Part shown: positions 35,056-42,711 of the stretch, piece after piece
How positions within the stretch are numbered: the stretch's first letter is position 1
How the letters are laid out: every line of letters starts with the position of its first letter
DNA from: Lysinibacillus sp. JNUCC-52
GTDB taxonomy: Bacteria; Bacillota; Bacilli; Bacillales_A; Planococcaceae
Assembly: GCF_015999545.1 (NCBI RefSeq)
Contig: NZ_CP065546.1
Coordinates: 620,001 to 684,000 of the forward strand
Length of the DNA stretch: 64,000 nt
Direction of reading: 5' to 3'
The notes under the pieces: generated by a model
Told to the model about the DNA's origin: nothing
What the model saw: only the letters and a program-made list of their open reading frames with translations
The model's database searches: none
Program-made: the position numbers and the translations under genes

Positions 35056-35323
35056 GAAAAGAATATTAAAAGTTTAGTTTTAAAGTGCAAATTCAAATTA
35101 CTAAAATTGTTGGCTAACTTGCTCAAAGCCTTCTTTTCAGCAACTTGGATTTTTACTACTTATATTTTGTTCATATAAGTTAAGCTGGAATAGCATCTTT
35201 AACAGTTTTTATTGCTTGAAAAGTAAGTACATGATACCAGACGCTCCTCATTTGATAAACATATTTTTAATCTGTCTACCTAATGAGGAGCATATCAATG
35301 TGAAGTTGCTTGTTTAAATTCTA

Positions 35324-35500
35324 TCATTCATTATTTGCTAGATTCCTTCTATTTTTGAAGAGAATGATTAATATAACGGTTGTACTAATAATTATTCCTG
35401 CATAAGGAAAGAACAACGGTAGGTGAATAATATCAAGTAAAGTTAAACCCACTAAAAGCCCACAAATCATAATAATCAATGAAAAAATATTTTTAATCAT
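35324..35500 (-). CDS. Small membrane protein, candidate bacteriocin immunity
   Basis: 58 aa with two helices and a basic end (LFKNRRNLANNE). It begins MIKN like the preceding bacteriocin-like peptide and lies 72 bp downstream in the same direction. Two-helix proteins of this size often protect bacteriocin producers. Role inferred from position. Confidence 0.55.
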   Translation of the reverse strand: MIKNIFSLIIMICGLLVGLTLLDIIHLPLFFPYAGIIISTTVILIILFKNRRNLANNE

Positions 35501-35572
35501 AATTAGAATAACACCTCTTTTTGGAAATTTTTCATCATGCATTTGCTCTGACTTTAAAAGCACAATAAGCTA

Positions 35573-35698
35573 CTACTCCTTCAGAGCTAAGCCAGCTCCT
35601 AACAAGCAAGGGATACACCCAACACCTGCTGTACCTATACATGCTAATCCACATGCAACCGATAAAGCTGTTATTGCCCCAGCAGCATTTTTAATCAT
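35573..35698 (-). CDS. Cys-rich hydrophobic bacteriocin-like peptide
   Basis: The 41-aa peptide reads MIKNAAGAITALSVACG followed by a Gly/Ala/Ile-rich core with four cysteines: C-x3-C and, after seven residues, C-x2-C (GCIPCLLGAG). Small, hydrophobic, Cys-paired peptides like this include halocin C8-like and sactipeptide-type bacteriocins. AAAGGGG lies 8 bp before ATG 35698. The promoter carries the 55-bp ACCGACA element shared with the ABC operon. No modifying enzyme gene is seen next to it. Confidence 0.6.
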   Translation of the reverse strand: MIKNAAGAITALSVACGLACIGTAGVGCIPCLLGAGLALKE

Positions 35699-35865
35699 AT
35701 ACATTTCCCCTTTACTTTGTTTAATATAATGTATAAAAAATATAACTATATGTCTTAGTTCCAACAATTGCCATCTGTGTATAAAATCAATTTTCGTGGA
35801 AATCAAGATTTTTTACTTTATTATGATATTATCTGCTATAGCACACTTCTACTCGAGTTAAATTA

Positions 35866-35936
35866 ATCATATCCCCTTACCAACCGACATTTTAACCGAC
35901 AATATTATTGTCGGTACCGTCAAAATTTCTGTCGGT
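35866..35936 (-). promoter_or_regulatory. 55-bp ACCGACA element, copy B, with -10 box
   Basis: Copy B (35882-35936) repeats the half-site order of copy A with five differences. On the minus strand its last CGGT is 11 bp from TATGAT (35866-35871). Transcription would start near 35859 and reach the bacteriocin-like gene after a leader of about 160 nt. The response regulator gene ends just upstream. Confidence 0.7.
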
Positions 35937-36043
35937 CACGATTACATTTCCTTACTTAACAGTCTTCTAAATACCCCAAGTTCGAGCTTTTTAGCTTCTA
36001 GTCGTTGCCAATGACAAGTGATTTGTGTAGCTGAAAAGAAATT

Positions 36044-36074
36044 AAAAAAGTGCCGATTTACCTCGACACTTTTA
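36044..36074 (-). terminator. Terminator of the response regulator gene
   Basis: AAAGTGTCGA and TCGGCACTTT pair (one G-T/mismatch) and end in six T on the minus strand, 4 bp past the stop. It isolates the regulator from the bacteriocin-like gene downstream. Confidence 0.8.
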
Positions 36075-36077
36075 TCA

Positions 36078-36713
36078 TCAAATATCTTTAAATTCATCAA
36101 GCAATTGTTTCTCTTTTGCAACCTCAACCGCTTCTAGTCTTGTAGATACACCTAACAGGCTAAAAAGTTGTGATAAATGGCGTTCTACCGTACGCACAGA
36201 AACATTGCATATTGCTGCGATTTTCTTATTTGGGTAGCCCTTCATTAGCATCTGCAGTAATTTTATTTCTCGATGTGTTAGCTTTAAATTAGCATAACGA
36301 TCATTTAGTTTTTCATTTATATAATCTAAAAAATCAGTTGGAACCACGATTTTCTCTTGAATGCTTAAACGAATTGTTGAGATGATTTGCTCAATAGGAG
36401 CTGTTTTTACAAGAATGCCCTCCACTTTTTTCTCAACTAGTAGGGAAAAATACGAACAAACATCATTTGTCGTATATAAAATAATAATGGCTTGTCCCTG
36501 CTTTGCTTTAATTTCTGTCGTAAGTTCTAGATTGTTATTTGTAGCAATACAAGCATCAATTAAATATACATGGAATTCTTCCTCTTGCATTCTATCAATA
36601 ACTTTATGTGAATTCTTCTCGATTTCAATATTTATATCTTCTATCTCCAGAGACAACGTTTTTAAACCTTTTAAAACAATTGGATGATCATCCACAACTA
36701 AAACTGAAATCAA
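36078..36713 (-). CDS. NarL/ComA-type response regulator (no kinase gene nearby)
   Basis: 211 aa: receiver domain with VVDDHP (acidic pair), a phospho-acceptor Asp in YLIDACIA (near 53) and Lys in ILVKTAP (near 103). A LuxR-type helix-turn-helix follows (LTHREIKLLQMLMKGYPNKKIAAICNVSVRTVERHL). It starts at TTG 36713 with AAGGAAGGG 6 bp away. No histidine kinase lies in the window. ComA, a relative, answers a peptide pheromone; the two nearby ACCGACA elements are its most likely targets, by inference. Confidence 0.82.
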   Translation of the reverse strand: MISVLVVDDHPIVLKGLKTLSLEIEDINIEIEKNSHKVIDRMQEEEFHVYLIDACIATNNNLELTTEIKAKQGQAIIILYTTNDVCSYFSLLVEKKVEGILVKTAPIEQIISTIRLSIQEKIVVPTDFLDYINEKLNDRYANLKLTHREIKLLQMLMKGYPNKKIAAICNVSVRTVERHLSQLFSLLGVSTRLEAVEVAKEKQLLDEFKDI

Positions 36714-36849
36714 TCGTATCCCTTCCTTCGAATAGTTTTCATTTATAGTTACGAAACATTTATAGTATCAACCACATTTTTTAAGTTGTATTTCTAATAC
36801 TACTTACCATACTTCCTTAAATAGTATCTAGCATTTGCAAAAAAGATAG

Positions 36850-36981
36850 TTAAGAAAAAGAACAAGAAAAAATAATCCAACTAGCAATGGCTGAATAACG
36901 ACCACTTAAAATAAATTCACTGATTAAATTTACAAAAACAATTAGCATCATCATTACATATAAAGCGATTACATATTTCAT
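36850..36981 (-). CDS. 43-aa membrane peptide
   Basis: The frame MKYVIALYVMMMLIVFVNLI continues into a second hydrophobic part (ASWIIFSCSFS). GGAAGGG lies 6 bp before the ATG. It sits upstream of the response regulator in the same direction, separated by 136 bp. It could be a sensor partner or just a small membrane protein. Confidence 0.45.
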   Translation of the reverse strand: MKYVIALYVMMMLIVFVNLISEFILSGRYSAIASWIIFSCSFS

Positions 36982-37233
36982 TTTTTCCCTTCCACCTATT
37001 TTTTCTTAAACATCCTTATACCATGTGATTTGAGAAAACGTGAAACGCAATCAAAAAAAACAGTCAATTGAAGGTTCTTTACCTTTTCAATCGACTGTTT
37101 CCTTGTTATCACATGTTATCTTACAATGTTTAGACATGGTTTATAGTACTTTTCCAGCCTATTGATTGAAATGAAATTGTGAATACCGAACACACCTATG
37201 TACTTATCTAAACTTATTTATTACGAACAAAAT

Positions 37234-37401
37234 CTACTGTAATTTCTTCCGCATCCTTCTTGTAAATATAAACCCTGCACCTATAAAGAAAACAAGCATC
37301 AAAACCTTAATAATTGGAAAGATAACTAGCTTACTGACAACAAAAATAACAAAGATATAATAGATGGCCATTGCTAATAAAAACAATCTAAGTTTATTCA
37401 A
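37234..37401 (-). CDS. 55-aa two-helix membrane protein
   Basis: From TTG 37401 (AGGTAAC 3-6 bp upstream) the frame encodes two helices and the basic end TRRMRKKLQ. It begins 4 bp after the stop of the HhH protein gene, suggesting cotranscription. Function unknown. Confidence 0.45.
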   Translation of the reverse strand: MNKLRLFLLAMAIYYIFVIFVVSKLVIFPIIKVLMLVFFIGAGFIFTRRMRKKLQ

Positions 37402-37405
37402 TATG

Positions 37406-37579
37406 TTACCTACTTTCTTTTAATGCTGCTTCAATTGCAGCGAGCGCCTTGGGACCCATTCCATGCAAATTTTTTAATTTCTCTAAATCGACCTCTTTTA
37501 GCTGTTGCAATTGTGTATATCCAGCAGCTTTCAATGCACGAATTGCAGGCTTAGCAACGCCTTTTGGCCATTCTGTCAT
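37406..37579 (-). CDS. Helix-hairpin-helix DNA-binding protein
   Basis: 57 aa. KPAIRALKAAGYTQLQQL and LKNLHGMGPKALAAIEAALKE form a helix-hairpin-helix like that of the RNA polymerase alpha C-terminal domain. Similar stand-alone proteins are common in Bacillales. ATG 37579 has AAAGGA 11 bp upstream. Confidence 0.72.
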   Translation of the reverse strand: MTEWPKGVAKPAIRALKAAGYTQLQQLKEVDLEKLKNLHGMGPKALAAIEAALKESR

Positions 37580-37759
37580 ATCAGCACATCCTTTCTTCTT
37601 CAAAAATTCTCAATTTCTTATTAGTTTTACTTAATAGAAGTATAACTAGTGCTGTACAATCCTAATCAAGGCTTAATAGAAGTAAATATCTCGGTTGGAC
37701 TACTCCCCTGCTTTATTATGCAAGTGGTGGTGATGAAATGCAATTCCTCATCTTCTAGT

Positions 37760-38608
37760 CTAGTACTGTTTTATTTCTTCTTCTACCATTTCTAATAATG
37801 TAAATTGCTCGAGTGTTATTAACATATTTACTCCCTTCCTAATCCACTTTTCACCCAAAAGACTAAGTTGATTCAAACAGATACCCTTCCTTACATAACA
37901 AATTGCAAGAAGGATAAAATCATGCTCTTTTTTGCATAAATATATAGCGTTTAAAATTTCTCTTTGGGCTTTGGAAAACTTATTATCTTTCATTAATAGT
38001 AAAGCAATATTCATTGAAATATTAATTTGTAAGCGAGACACTTGACGAAAGTTTCCATATAAAGCGAGATGTCGTAAAGCAAATTGTTTTATTTGAAGGA
38101 CTGTTGGTAAAGGGAATAAAAATAATATCGCATTCAACATATATAAATCAGTAATATAGAGCTGATTACGTTTAGATAAGTCGCGCCAAACGGGTTCAAC
38201 CATTTTCTTCGCTCGCTCAAAATCGCCCGTTTTAGCTAAAATGATGAGTGCTTCTAAAATAATCGAAATATGAAAAACTTGTTGATCTTCCTTAAAATCT
38301 CTTAAATACTGTTGGCACTTCTCTGATAGCCCTCTAAGTACTGTTTCTTCGTTAAACGATAACCGATAAAATTGAGTGATGATTTCATCACGTGTACTAT
38401 ATTGATAGCCATGTTGTATATAAAAGAATTCCTCAAATGTAATACCTAGACGATTTAATATCCCATGCATCGTTGCCAAGTTGATGTCGGTATTTTTATT
38501 TTCAAACTTGGAAAACGCACCTTGTGTTAATAAGTTAGCTGCCACATGTTTTTGTGTATACCCTTTGCCAATCCTAATTTGTTTTGTTGTTTCACCATAG
38601 CCTTTCAC
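37760..38608 (-). CDS. Rgg/GadR/MutR-type peptide-sensing regulator
   Basis: 282 aa with an N-terminal XRE helix-turn-helix (KQIRIGKGYTQKHVAANLLTQGAFSKFENKN) and a long all-helical C-terminal domain of TPR-like repeats, as in Rgg and PlcR. Rgg proteins bind short secreted peptides re-imported by Opp. GTG 38608 has AAAGGAG 11 bp away; the frame allows GTG 38620, which abuts the site. A perfect 20-bp palindrome lies 22 bp upstream, and near copies precede three other operons in this island. A 23-codon peptide ORF is transcribed divergently. Confidence 0.82.
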   Translation of the reverse strand: MKGYGETTKQIRIGKGYTQKHVAANLLTQGAFSKFENKNTDINLATMHGILNRLGITFEEFFYIQHGYQYSTRDEIITQFYRLSFNEETVLRGLSEKCQQYLRDFKEDQQVFHISIILEALIILAKTGDFERAKKMVEPVWRDLSKRNQLYITDLYMLNAILFLFPLPTVLQIKQFALRHLALYGNFRQVSRLQINISMNIALLLMKDNKFSKAQREILNAIYLCKKEHDFILLAICYVRKGICLNQLSLLGEKWIRKGVNMLITLEQFTLLEMVEEEIKQY

Positions 38609-38630
38609 GTTGACATTCACTCCTTTACAA

Positions 38631-38650
38631 AATATTCTTTTATGAATATT
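38631..38650. promoter_or_regulatory. Rgg-type box 1
   Basis: AATATTCTTTTATGAATATT has perfect 7-bp arms around 6 bp. Its reverse complement differs from box 3 (49778) at one of 20 positions. It lies between the regulator gene and the divergent peptide ORF, so it may serve both. A TATAAT lies 30 bp away on the plus strand (38681-38686). Confidence 0.72.
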
Positions 38651-38705
38651 TAGCTAAAACGATTGAAATGTATGCAATCATATAATTTACAAGGGGGTGA
38701 TTAAA

Positions 38706-38777
38706 TTGAATGATGTAGGAGATTTCAAAAAAGCAACTTCAACACTTTGGTTAGTCGGCACTGGGACAGGAAGCTAA
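38706..38777 (+). CDS. 23-codon candidate pheromone peptide
   Basis: AAGGGGGTGATT, an excellent ribosome site, precedes TTG 38706. The peptide is MNDVGDFKKATSTLWLVG followed by TGTGS. A short peptide divergent from an Rgg gene is the usual arrangement of Rgg-SHP pairs; the hydrophobic TLWLVG part could be the signal. It lacks the long export helix of some pheromones. TATAAT at 38681 gives a short leader. Confidence 0.5.
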   Translation: MNDVGDFKKATSTLWLVGTGTGS

Positions 38778-38900
38778 TTTAAAGACCATAAAGCCCCTCT
38801 CCCCTGGTTAGAATGAAAGATTGAGCAACTGATTACATCATCATCGATGACCAGTTTTCCTTTATTGTACAATTGGCGTTTTTTTGTTGTCCATAGCTAA

Positions 38901-38941
38901 GAGCTTTGCAAACCTCTATAAAGTAGAGGCTTGCAAAGCAT
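38901..38941. terminator. Hairpin past the MFS transporter gene
   Basis: GCTTTGCAAACCTCTA and TAGAGGCTTGCAAAGC pair over 16 bp with one mismatch. It lies 33 bp past the MFS stop and after the peptide ORF. The flanking T-rich tail is weak. Confidence 0.6.
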
Positions 38942-38973
38942 ATTAATTACATGAAGTACTTTACGCAACACAA

Positions 38974-40197
38974 TCAAGCCGAATGTCCAATATTATTCTT
39001 TTGTTCTCCACTTAATATTTTTAACGAGACTAATGCAGTAACAACAGTTAGTAAGCCCAATATCCCCATAACAAGGTTTGGATTTTTAGAATCCAGTAAC
39101 ACACCCGTCATGACTTGTCCGACTGGAATGGATATTAATAAGGCAGCACTTAAAAATCCAAAAAATCTTCCTTGCTTTTCAACAGGAATTTTTCTTCTAT
39201 ACATTATGCCAAAATAGGTATTCCCCATACCAAATGCTATACCAGATAAAAAGTAAAAAATCGTTAGCACAAGTGGCGTATTAGCTAGACTCATCAATAT
39301 ATTAAAAAACCCCATGACGGCACAACATATAAACCCGTAAATAAATATGTTGGATTGTACTTTCAATTTCATTGACATAACAGCCCCGATTAGCACCCCA
39401 ACAGGTGAGCCAACAAAAATAATGCTCCACCATAATGAGCTTACTTCCATATTAATAACAATTACACGTAGTGTTAATATAATTGTTGCACCTAATATAT
39501 TGATTATAGCAGCGCTAAAAAGAAAGGTTTTTAATATCCTTTCTTGAAAAAGAATAGACATTCCTTCCTTTAAATCTACAAGAAAAGATTGTTTTGATTT
39601 AGCTTTATGCTGTTCTGTAATTTTTGAAGTCAACAATATAAGAAGAGAAAGAACGAAGCACAATCCATTAATAAGAAAGAAGTTACCAGGACTAAACACA
39701 CTAAATAACAGCCCACCTAACATTGGCGCTAAAATACCTTCCAGTTGATTTGATGTTTGTCTGAGAGCTACAGCCTCCTGTAGCTCGTCTTCATTGACAA
39801 TAATTGTAAGCGCAACATTGGCTGCTGGTGAATGTAACGTACTGCCAAATGAATAGACAATAAAAATAAGGAGTATATACAAAAACTCAAAATAGCCCAA
39901 AATAGTAATAACGGCAAGTAAGATTAATAACATACATCTTATACTATTTGCGACAAGCATTAAACTTTTTTTATATAATCTATCGACAAATGTCCCCATA
40001 AAAGGTGAAAGAATTATGATAGCGATTGTACTACTAGCACTTAAAATGGATACGAAGATGGATGATCTAGTTACTTCTAAAATCCAAAGAGGTAAAATAA
40101 AGAGTATAATTTTATCTGCAAGACCTGATAGAAATTGGGCATAAAAAACTTGTGTAAACTGTTTATTAATAAAATAAACTTTTGGAATGAATTTCAT
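38974..40197 (-). CDS. MFS efflux transporter
   Basis: The 407-aa protein has twelve helices and the MFS loop PFMGTFVDRLYKKSLM between helices 2 and 3. The layout resembles macrolide-efflux-type MFS proteins. It follows a truncated SgrR/OppA-like gene by 6 bp, a pairing seen elsewhere in Bacillales. It could export the nearby RiPP-like peptide or a drug. Confidence 0.8.
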   Translation of the reverse strand: MKFIPKVYFINKQFTQVFYAQFLSGLADKIILFILPLWILEVTRSSIFVSILSASSTIAIIILSPFMGTFVDRLYKKSLMLVANSIRCMLLILLAVITILGYFEFLYILLIFIVYSFGSTLHSPAANVALTIIVNEDELQEAVALRQTSNQLEGILAPMLGGLLFSVFSPGNFFLINGLCFVLSLLILLTSKITEQHKAKSKQSFLVDLKEGMSILFQERILKTFLFSAAIINILGATIILTLRVIVINMEVSSLWWSIIFVGSPVGVLIGAVMSMKLKVQSNIFIYGFICCAVMGFFNILMSLANTPLVLTIFYFLSGIAFGMGNTYFGIMYRRKIPVEKQGRFFGFLSAALLISIPVGQVMTGVLLDSKNPNLVMGILGLLTVVTALVSLKILSGEQKNNIGHSA

Positions 40198-40203
40198 TCT
40201 TCC

Positions 40204-41208
40204 TCACTCCTCGATTTTCTCTAATTCATGTATATTCCATAAAACTCCTCTAGGATCTGGCCTAATATTTCTTATCCGTTTATTAATAATTTGAACATCG
40301 TATGGGCTACATATAAAAAGAACAGGTAATTGTTCGCCAATATATTTAGACCATTGTTTGAAATAAATTGGGTCTATCTCCAAACCTTTTTTAATCCAGT
40401 TAAGATTCTCCTCGTCTTCCCACCCTATAATCTCGTTAATGATACCCTTTTCACCAAAAGCATATGATGGATCAGGATGGAGCATTAAAGTTTGTGTGAT
40501 TATAAACATATCTAGCTTATTTTCTCTAAATTCATTTATCCAACTATTCGAATCAAATTCTTTAAGAATAATGTCTATACCTTTAACTTTTAAGTCTTTA
40601 ACCAATTCTTTGGCTATTAATCCATGTTCTTCATTATTAATAAAATAACCAAGTTTTAAAGTTAATGGATATTCATATTTAGTATATCTCGTATCCTCTT
40701 GATAGCATTCATTTTTATATCTTTCCAATAATTTAGGATAAAATTGATTAACATTTTCCGCAAATCCCTTGTACACATTGTTTATTATTTTTTTCTTGTC
40801 AATAAATCTGTAAATATAGTTTCTATTTTCTTTACTACTGAAAAATTCAGTTCTATGATTTAATGCTATATAAATGATTTCTGGTTTTGTTAACGGGTAG
40901 AAATTATAAGTTGAATTTATATATATATCTTTTTTAGATAAAAATCTGATTGGAAGGGTTGTAAAATCTAATTTTTCTTCTAATAACAGTTGTTCTAATA
41001 CCTCTATATTTCCTGTTTGAATAACCATATTTCTAATTTTGGGGGCACCTAAATGAAAAGTATCATTTCGGTCAAAGTAGTATTTATTGCCTTCTATTTT
41101 TGTTAATTTATAAGGACCACATCCTGTATAATTTTTATTATATTTATTAGAATAAAATGATGCTAAATCAATATTTTCAAAAATATGTTTAGGAAGAATA
41201 GGTAACAA
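40204..41208 (-). pseudogene. Truncated SgrR/family 5 solute-binding protein
   Basis: The 334-aa frame matches the C-terminal two-thirds of a family 5 solute-binding domain (LLLPILPKHIFENID, YTGCGPYKLTKIEGNKYYFDRND, KEFDSNSW). In-frame codons continue upstream to about 41243 (VPDKFFKQRL) without a start. Just before, GGGGGAG plus ATG 41302 opens MDIEKLEMESRKTDDSFTLW and stops at 41231. An internal deletion with frameshift would explain both pieces. SgrR proteins have an N-terminal DNA-binding domain, absent here. Confidence 0.65.
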
Positions 41209-41320
41209 TAGGCGTTGTTTAAAAAACTTATCAGGTACTATTCCAAAGTGTGAAACTATCGTCAGTTTTTCGAGATTCCATTTCTAATTTTTCTATATCC
41301 ATTAAATCTCCCCCAGATAG

Positions 41321-41353
41321 AAAAACAAATTCACATAAAGTGAATTCGTTTTT
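41321..41353 (-). terminator. Attenuator-like terminator after the RiPP-like peptide
   Basis: On the minus strand ACGAATTCAC and GTGAATTTGT pair with a 5-nt loop and end in TTTTT. It lies 25 bp past the peptide stop and 18 bp before the next ATG. This precursor-hairpin-next gene layout is usual for peptide natural products. Confidence 0.75.
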
Positions 41354-41377
41354 CAAATTTTTAAAAGTTTTCATACA

Positions 41378-41476
41378 TTAAGAAACTCTTATATTATCAT
41401 CACAACCATAACTTGTACTACTTGTTCCTTTTTGAGAAAGCTCAATTGTCTCTATTTCTTCAACTGTTATCTTCAT
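41378..41476 (-). CDS. 32-aa RiPP-like precursor peptide
   Basis: A perfect AAAGGAGGTGA lies 6 bp before the ATG. The peptide starts MKITVEEIETIELSQKG, an acidic leader-like part, and ends TSSTSYGCDDNIRVS, a Ser/Thr/Cys-rich core-like part. It has its own promoter with an Rgg-type box (41534-41553) and its own hairpin terminator. The genes downstream (truncated SBP, MFS) could be remains of a maturation and export set. No modifying enzyme is left in the window, so the class cannot be named. Confidence 0.55.
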   Translation of the reverse strand: MKITVEEIETIELSQKGTSSTSYGCDDNIRVS

Positions 41477-41502
41477 TATTTCACCTCCTTTGATTAAAAA
41501 TA

Positions 41503-41553
41503 AATATACAATATTTTTAGAAAAATCAAACAAAATATTCCTAAAAGAATACT
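41503..41553 (-). promoter_or_regulatory. Rgg-type box 2 and -10 of the RiPP-like peptide
   Basis: AATATTCCTAAAAGAATACT (41534-41553) on the plus strand matches box 3 at 19 of 20. On the minus strand, 25 bp separate it from TATATT (41503-41508). No good -35 exists, so activation by a protein bound at the box is likely. Confidence 0.72.
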
Positions 41554-41636
41554 AAAAATTCAAAATAAAAGATCTACTTCAACATTTCATCCTAAGTTCT
41601 AATAACCAACAAGAAAAAATCGTAGAAACTATTTTA

Positions 41637-41687
41637 AATATTCTTTTACGCATATTTTAAAAAATTCAAATAATGACCGTTTAATAT
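41637..41687 (+). promoter_or_regulatory. Rgg-type box 4 and -10 of the protease-toxin operon
   Basis: AATATTCTTTTACGCATATT matches box 1 at 18 of 20 positions. It is followed after exactly 25 bp by TAATAT (41682-41687), the same spacing as boxes 2 and 3. The protease gene starts about 100 bp downstream. Confidence 0.65.
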
Positions 41688-41793
41688 AGAAGTATTAAAT
41701 TAGGATATTAGTCAAATCACCAATATCCAAGTTTATTTAGTTTTAGAAGCCAAATTTCAAAATAGTATACGGACATGAAAGGGTGATGAAAAT

Positions 41794-42693
41794 ATTAAAA
41801 AACGCATTGCAGTTGTGCTTTTTATATTGTTACTAGCATTCCTTATAGGTTATTCCATTCTAAAATTTAAGGGATATGAAGACAGTGCAATTTGGGGGTA
41901 TCATGAGGTTCTATCAACTTCTGTAAATAGTGAAAAACCAACTAATAAAAAGGTTAAAGTGGCCATTTTGGATAGTGGTATTTCCCCTCATGATGATTTG
42001 AAAAATAAGATAGTTGCTTCTTACAACGCTATCCAAAGTGATCAAGATCCAATTGATGATTTAAACCATGGTACAGCAATTGCCGGAATTATCAGTTCAT
42101 CTCAAAATAAAATGGGCTTTTCCGGAATCGCAAAGGACAATGTAGAAATTTATAATGTAAAAGTTTTAGATAGCCAAGGTAAAAGTGACTTTCAAACAGT
42201 TATCAATGGTATCGAATGGAGTATCAAAAATGAGGTCGATATTATTAATATCAGCTTTGGATTTGAGACAAATAATCTGGAATTTGAAAATGTTATAAAG
42301 AAAGCTTTAGCAAATGGAATTATTATTGTAGCTGCTTCTGGAAACACATTAGGATTAAGGGTAGATTATCCAGCAAAATACGAAGGTGTCATTTCAGTTT
42401 CTGCATTAAAATCTGATTTCACAATCTATAGCTACTCTGGTAAGGGTAAAATCGATTACGCCGCACCAGGAAAAAACATCTTATCTACTGATAAAAATGG
42501 TGGCTACAGCATATTTAATGGGACATCTTTTGCTACAGCTTTCGTTACGGGCTCTATTGCTTATATACTTGGAAACACTAATGAAAAGATTAATAGTACT
42601 AATTTAAACAGCCTTTTAGCACCTTATGTGAAAGATTTAGGACTACCTGGATTTGACGAAGAATATGGACATGGTTTTATACAACTTAATTAG
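41794..42693 (+). CDS. Subtilisin-like S8 serine protease, membrane-anchored
   Basis: About 299 aa: signal anchor (RIAVVLFILLLAFLIGYSIL), then a compact S8 domain with Asp (AILDSGISPH), His (LNHGTAIAG), Asn (ASGNT) and Ser (GTSFATA), and no pro-domain. The start is odd. The only ATG (41786, next to AAAGGG) is out of frame by one base and stops after 16 codons; one more A in the A6 run (41797-41802) would fix it. Otherwise ATT 41794, 6-8 bp past GGGTGAT, or GTG 41815 would be used. It leads an operon with a SAR2788-like toxin. Confidence 0.8.
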   Translation: MKKRIAVVLFILLLAFLIGYSILKFKGYEDSAIWGYHEVLSTSVNSEKPTNKKVKVAILDSGISPHDDLKNKIVASYNAIQSDQDPIDDLNHGTAIAGIISSSQNKMGFSGIAKDNVEIYNVKVLDSQGKSDFQTVINGIEWSIKNEVDIINISFGFETNNLEFENVIKKALANGIIIVAASGNTLGLRVDYPAKYEGVISVSALKSDFTIYSYSGKGKIDYAAPGKNILSTDKNGGYSIFNGTSFATAFVTGSIAYILGNTNEKINSTNLNSLLAPYVKDLGLPGFDEEYGHGFIQLN

Positions 42694-42711
42694 GAAAAGG
42701 AGTAATGAATA

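Noticed and set aside
35942..36127. 61-aa minus-strand ORF overlapping the end of the response regulator
   Set aside because: It crosses the regulator's terminator, overlaps its coding end in another frame and has no ribosome site.
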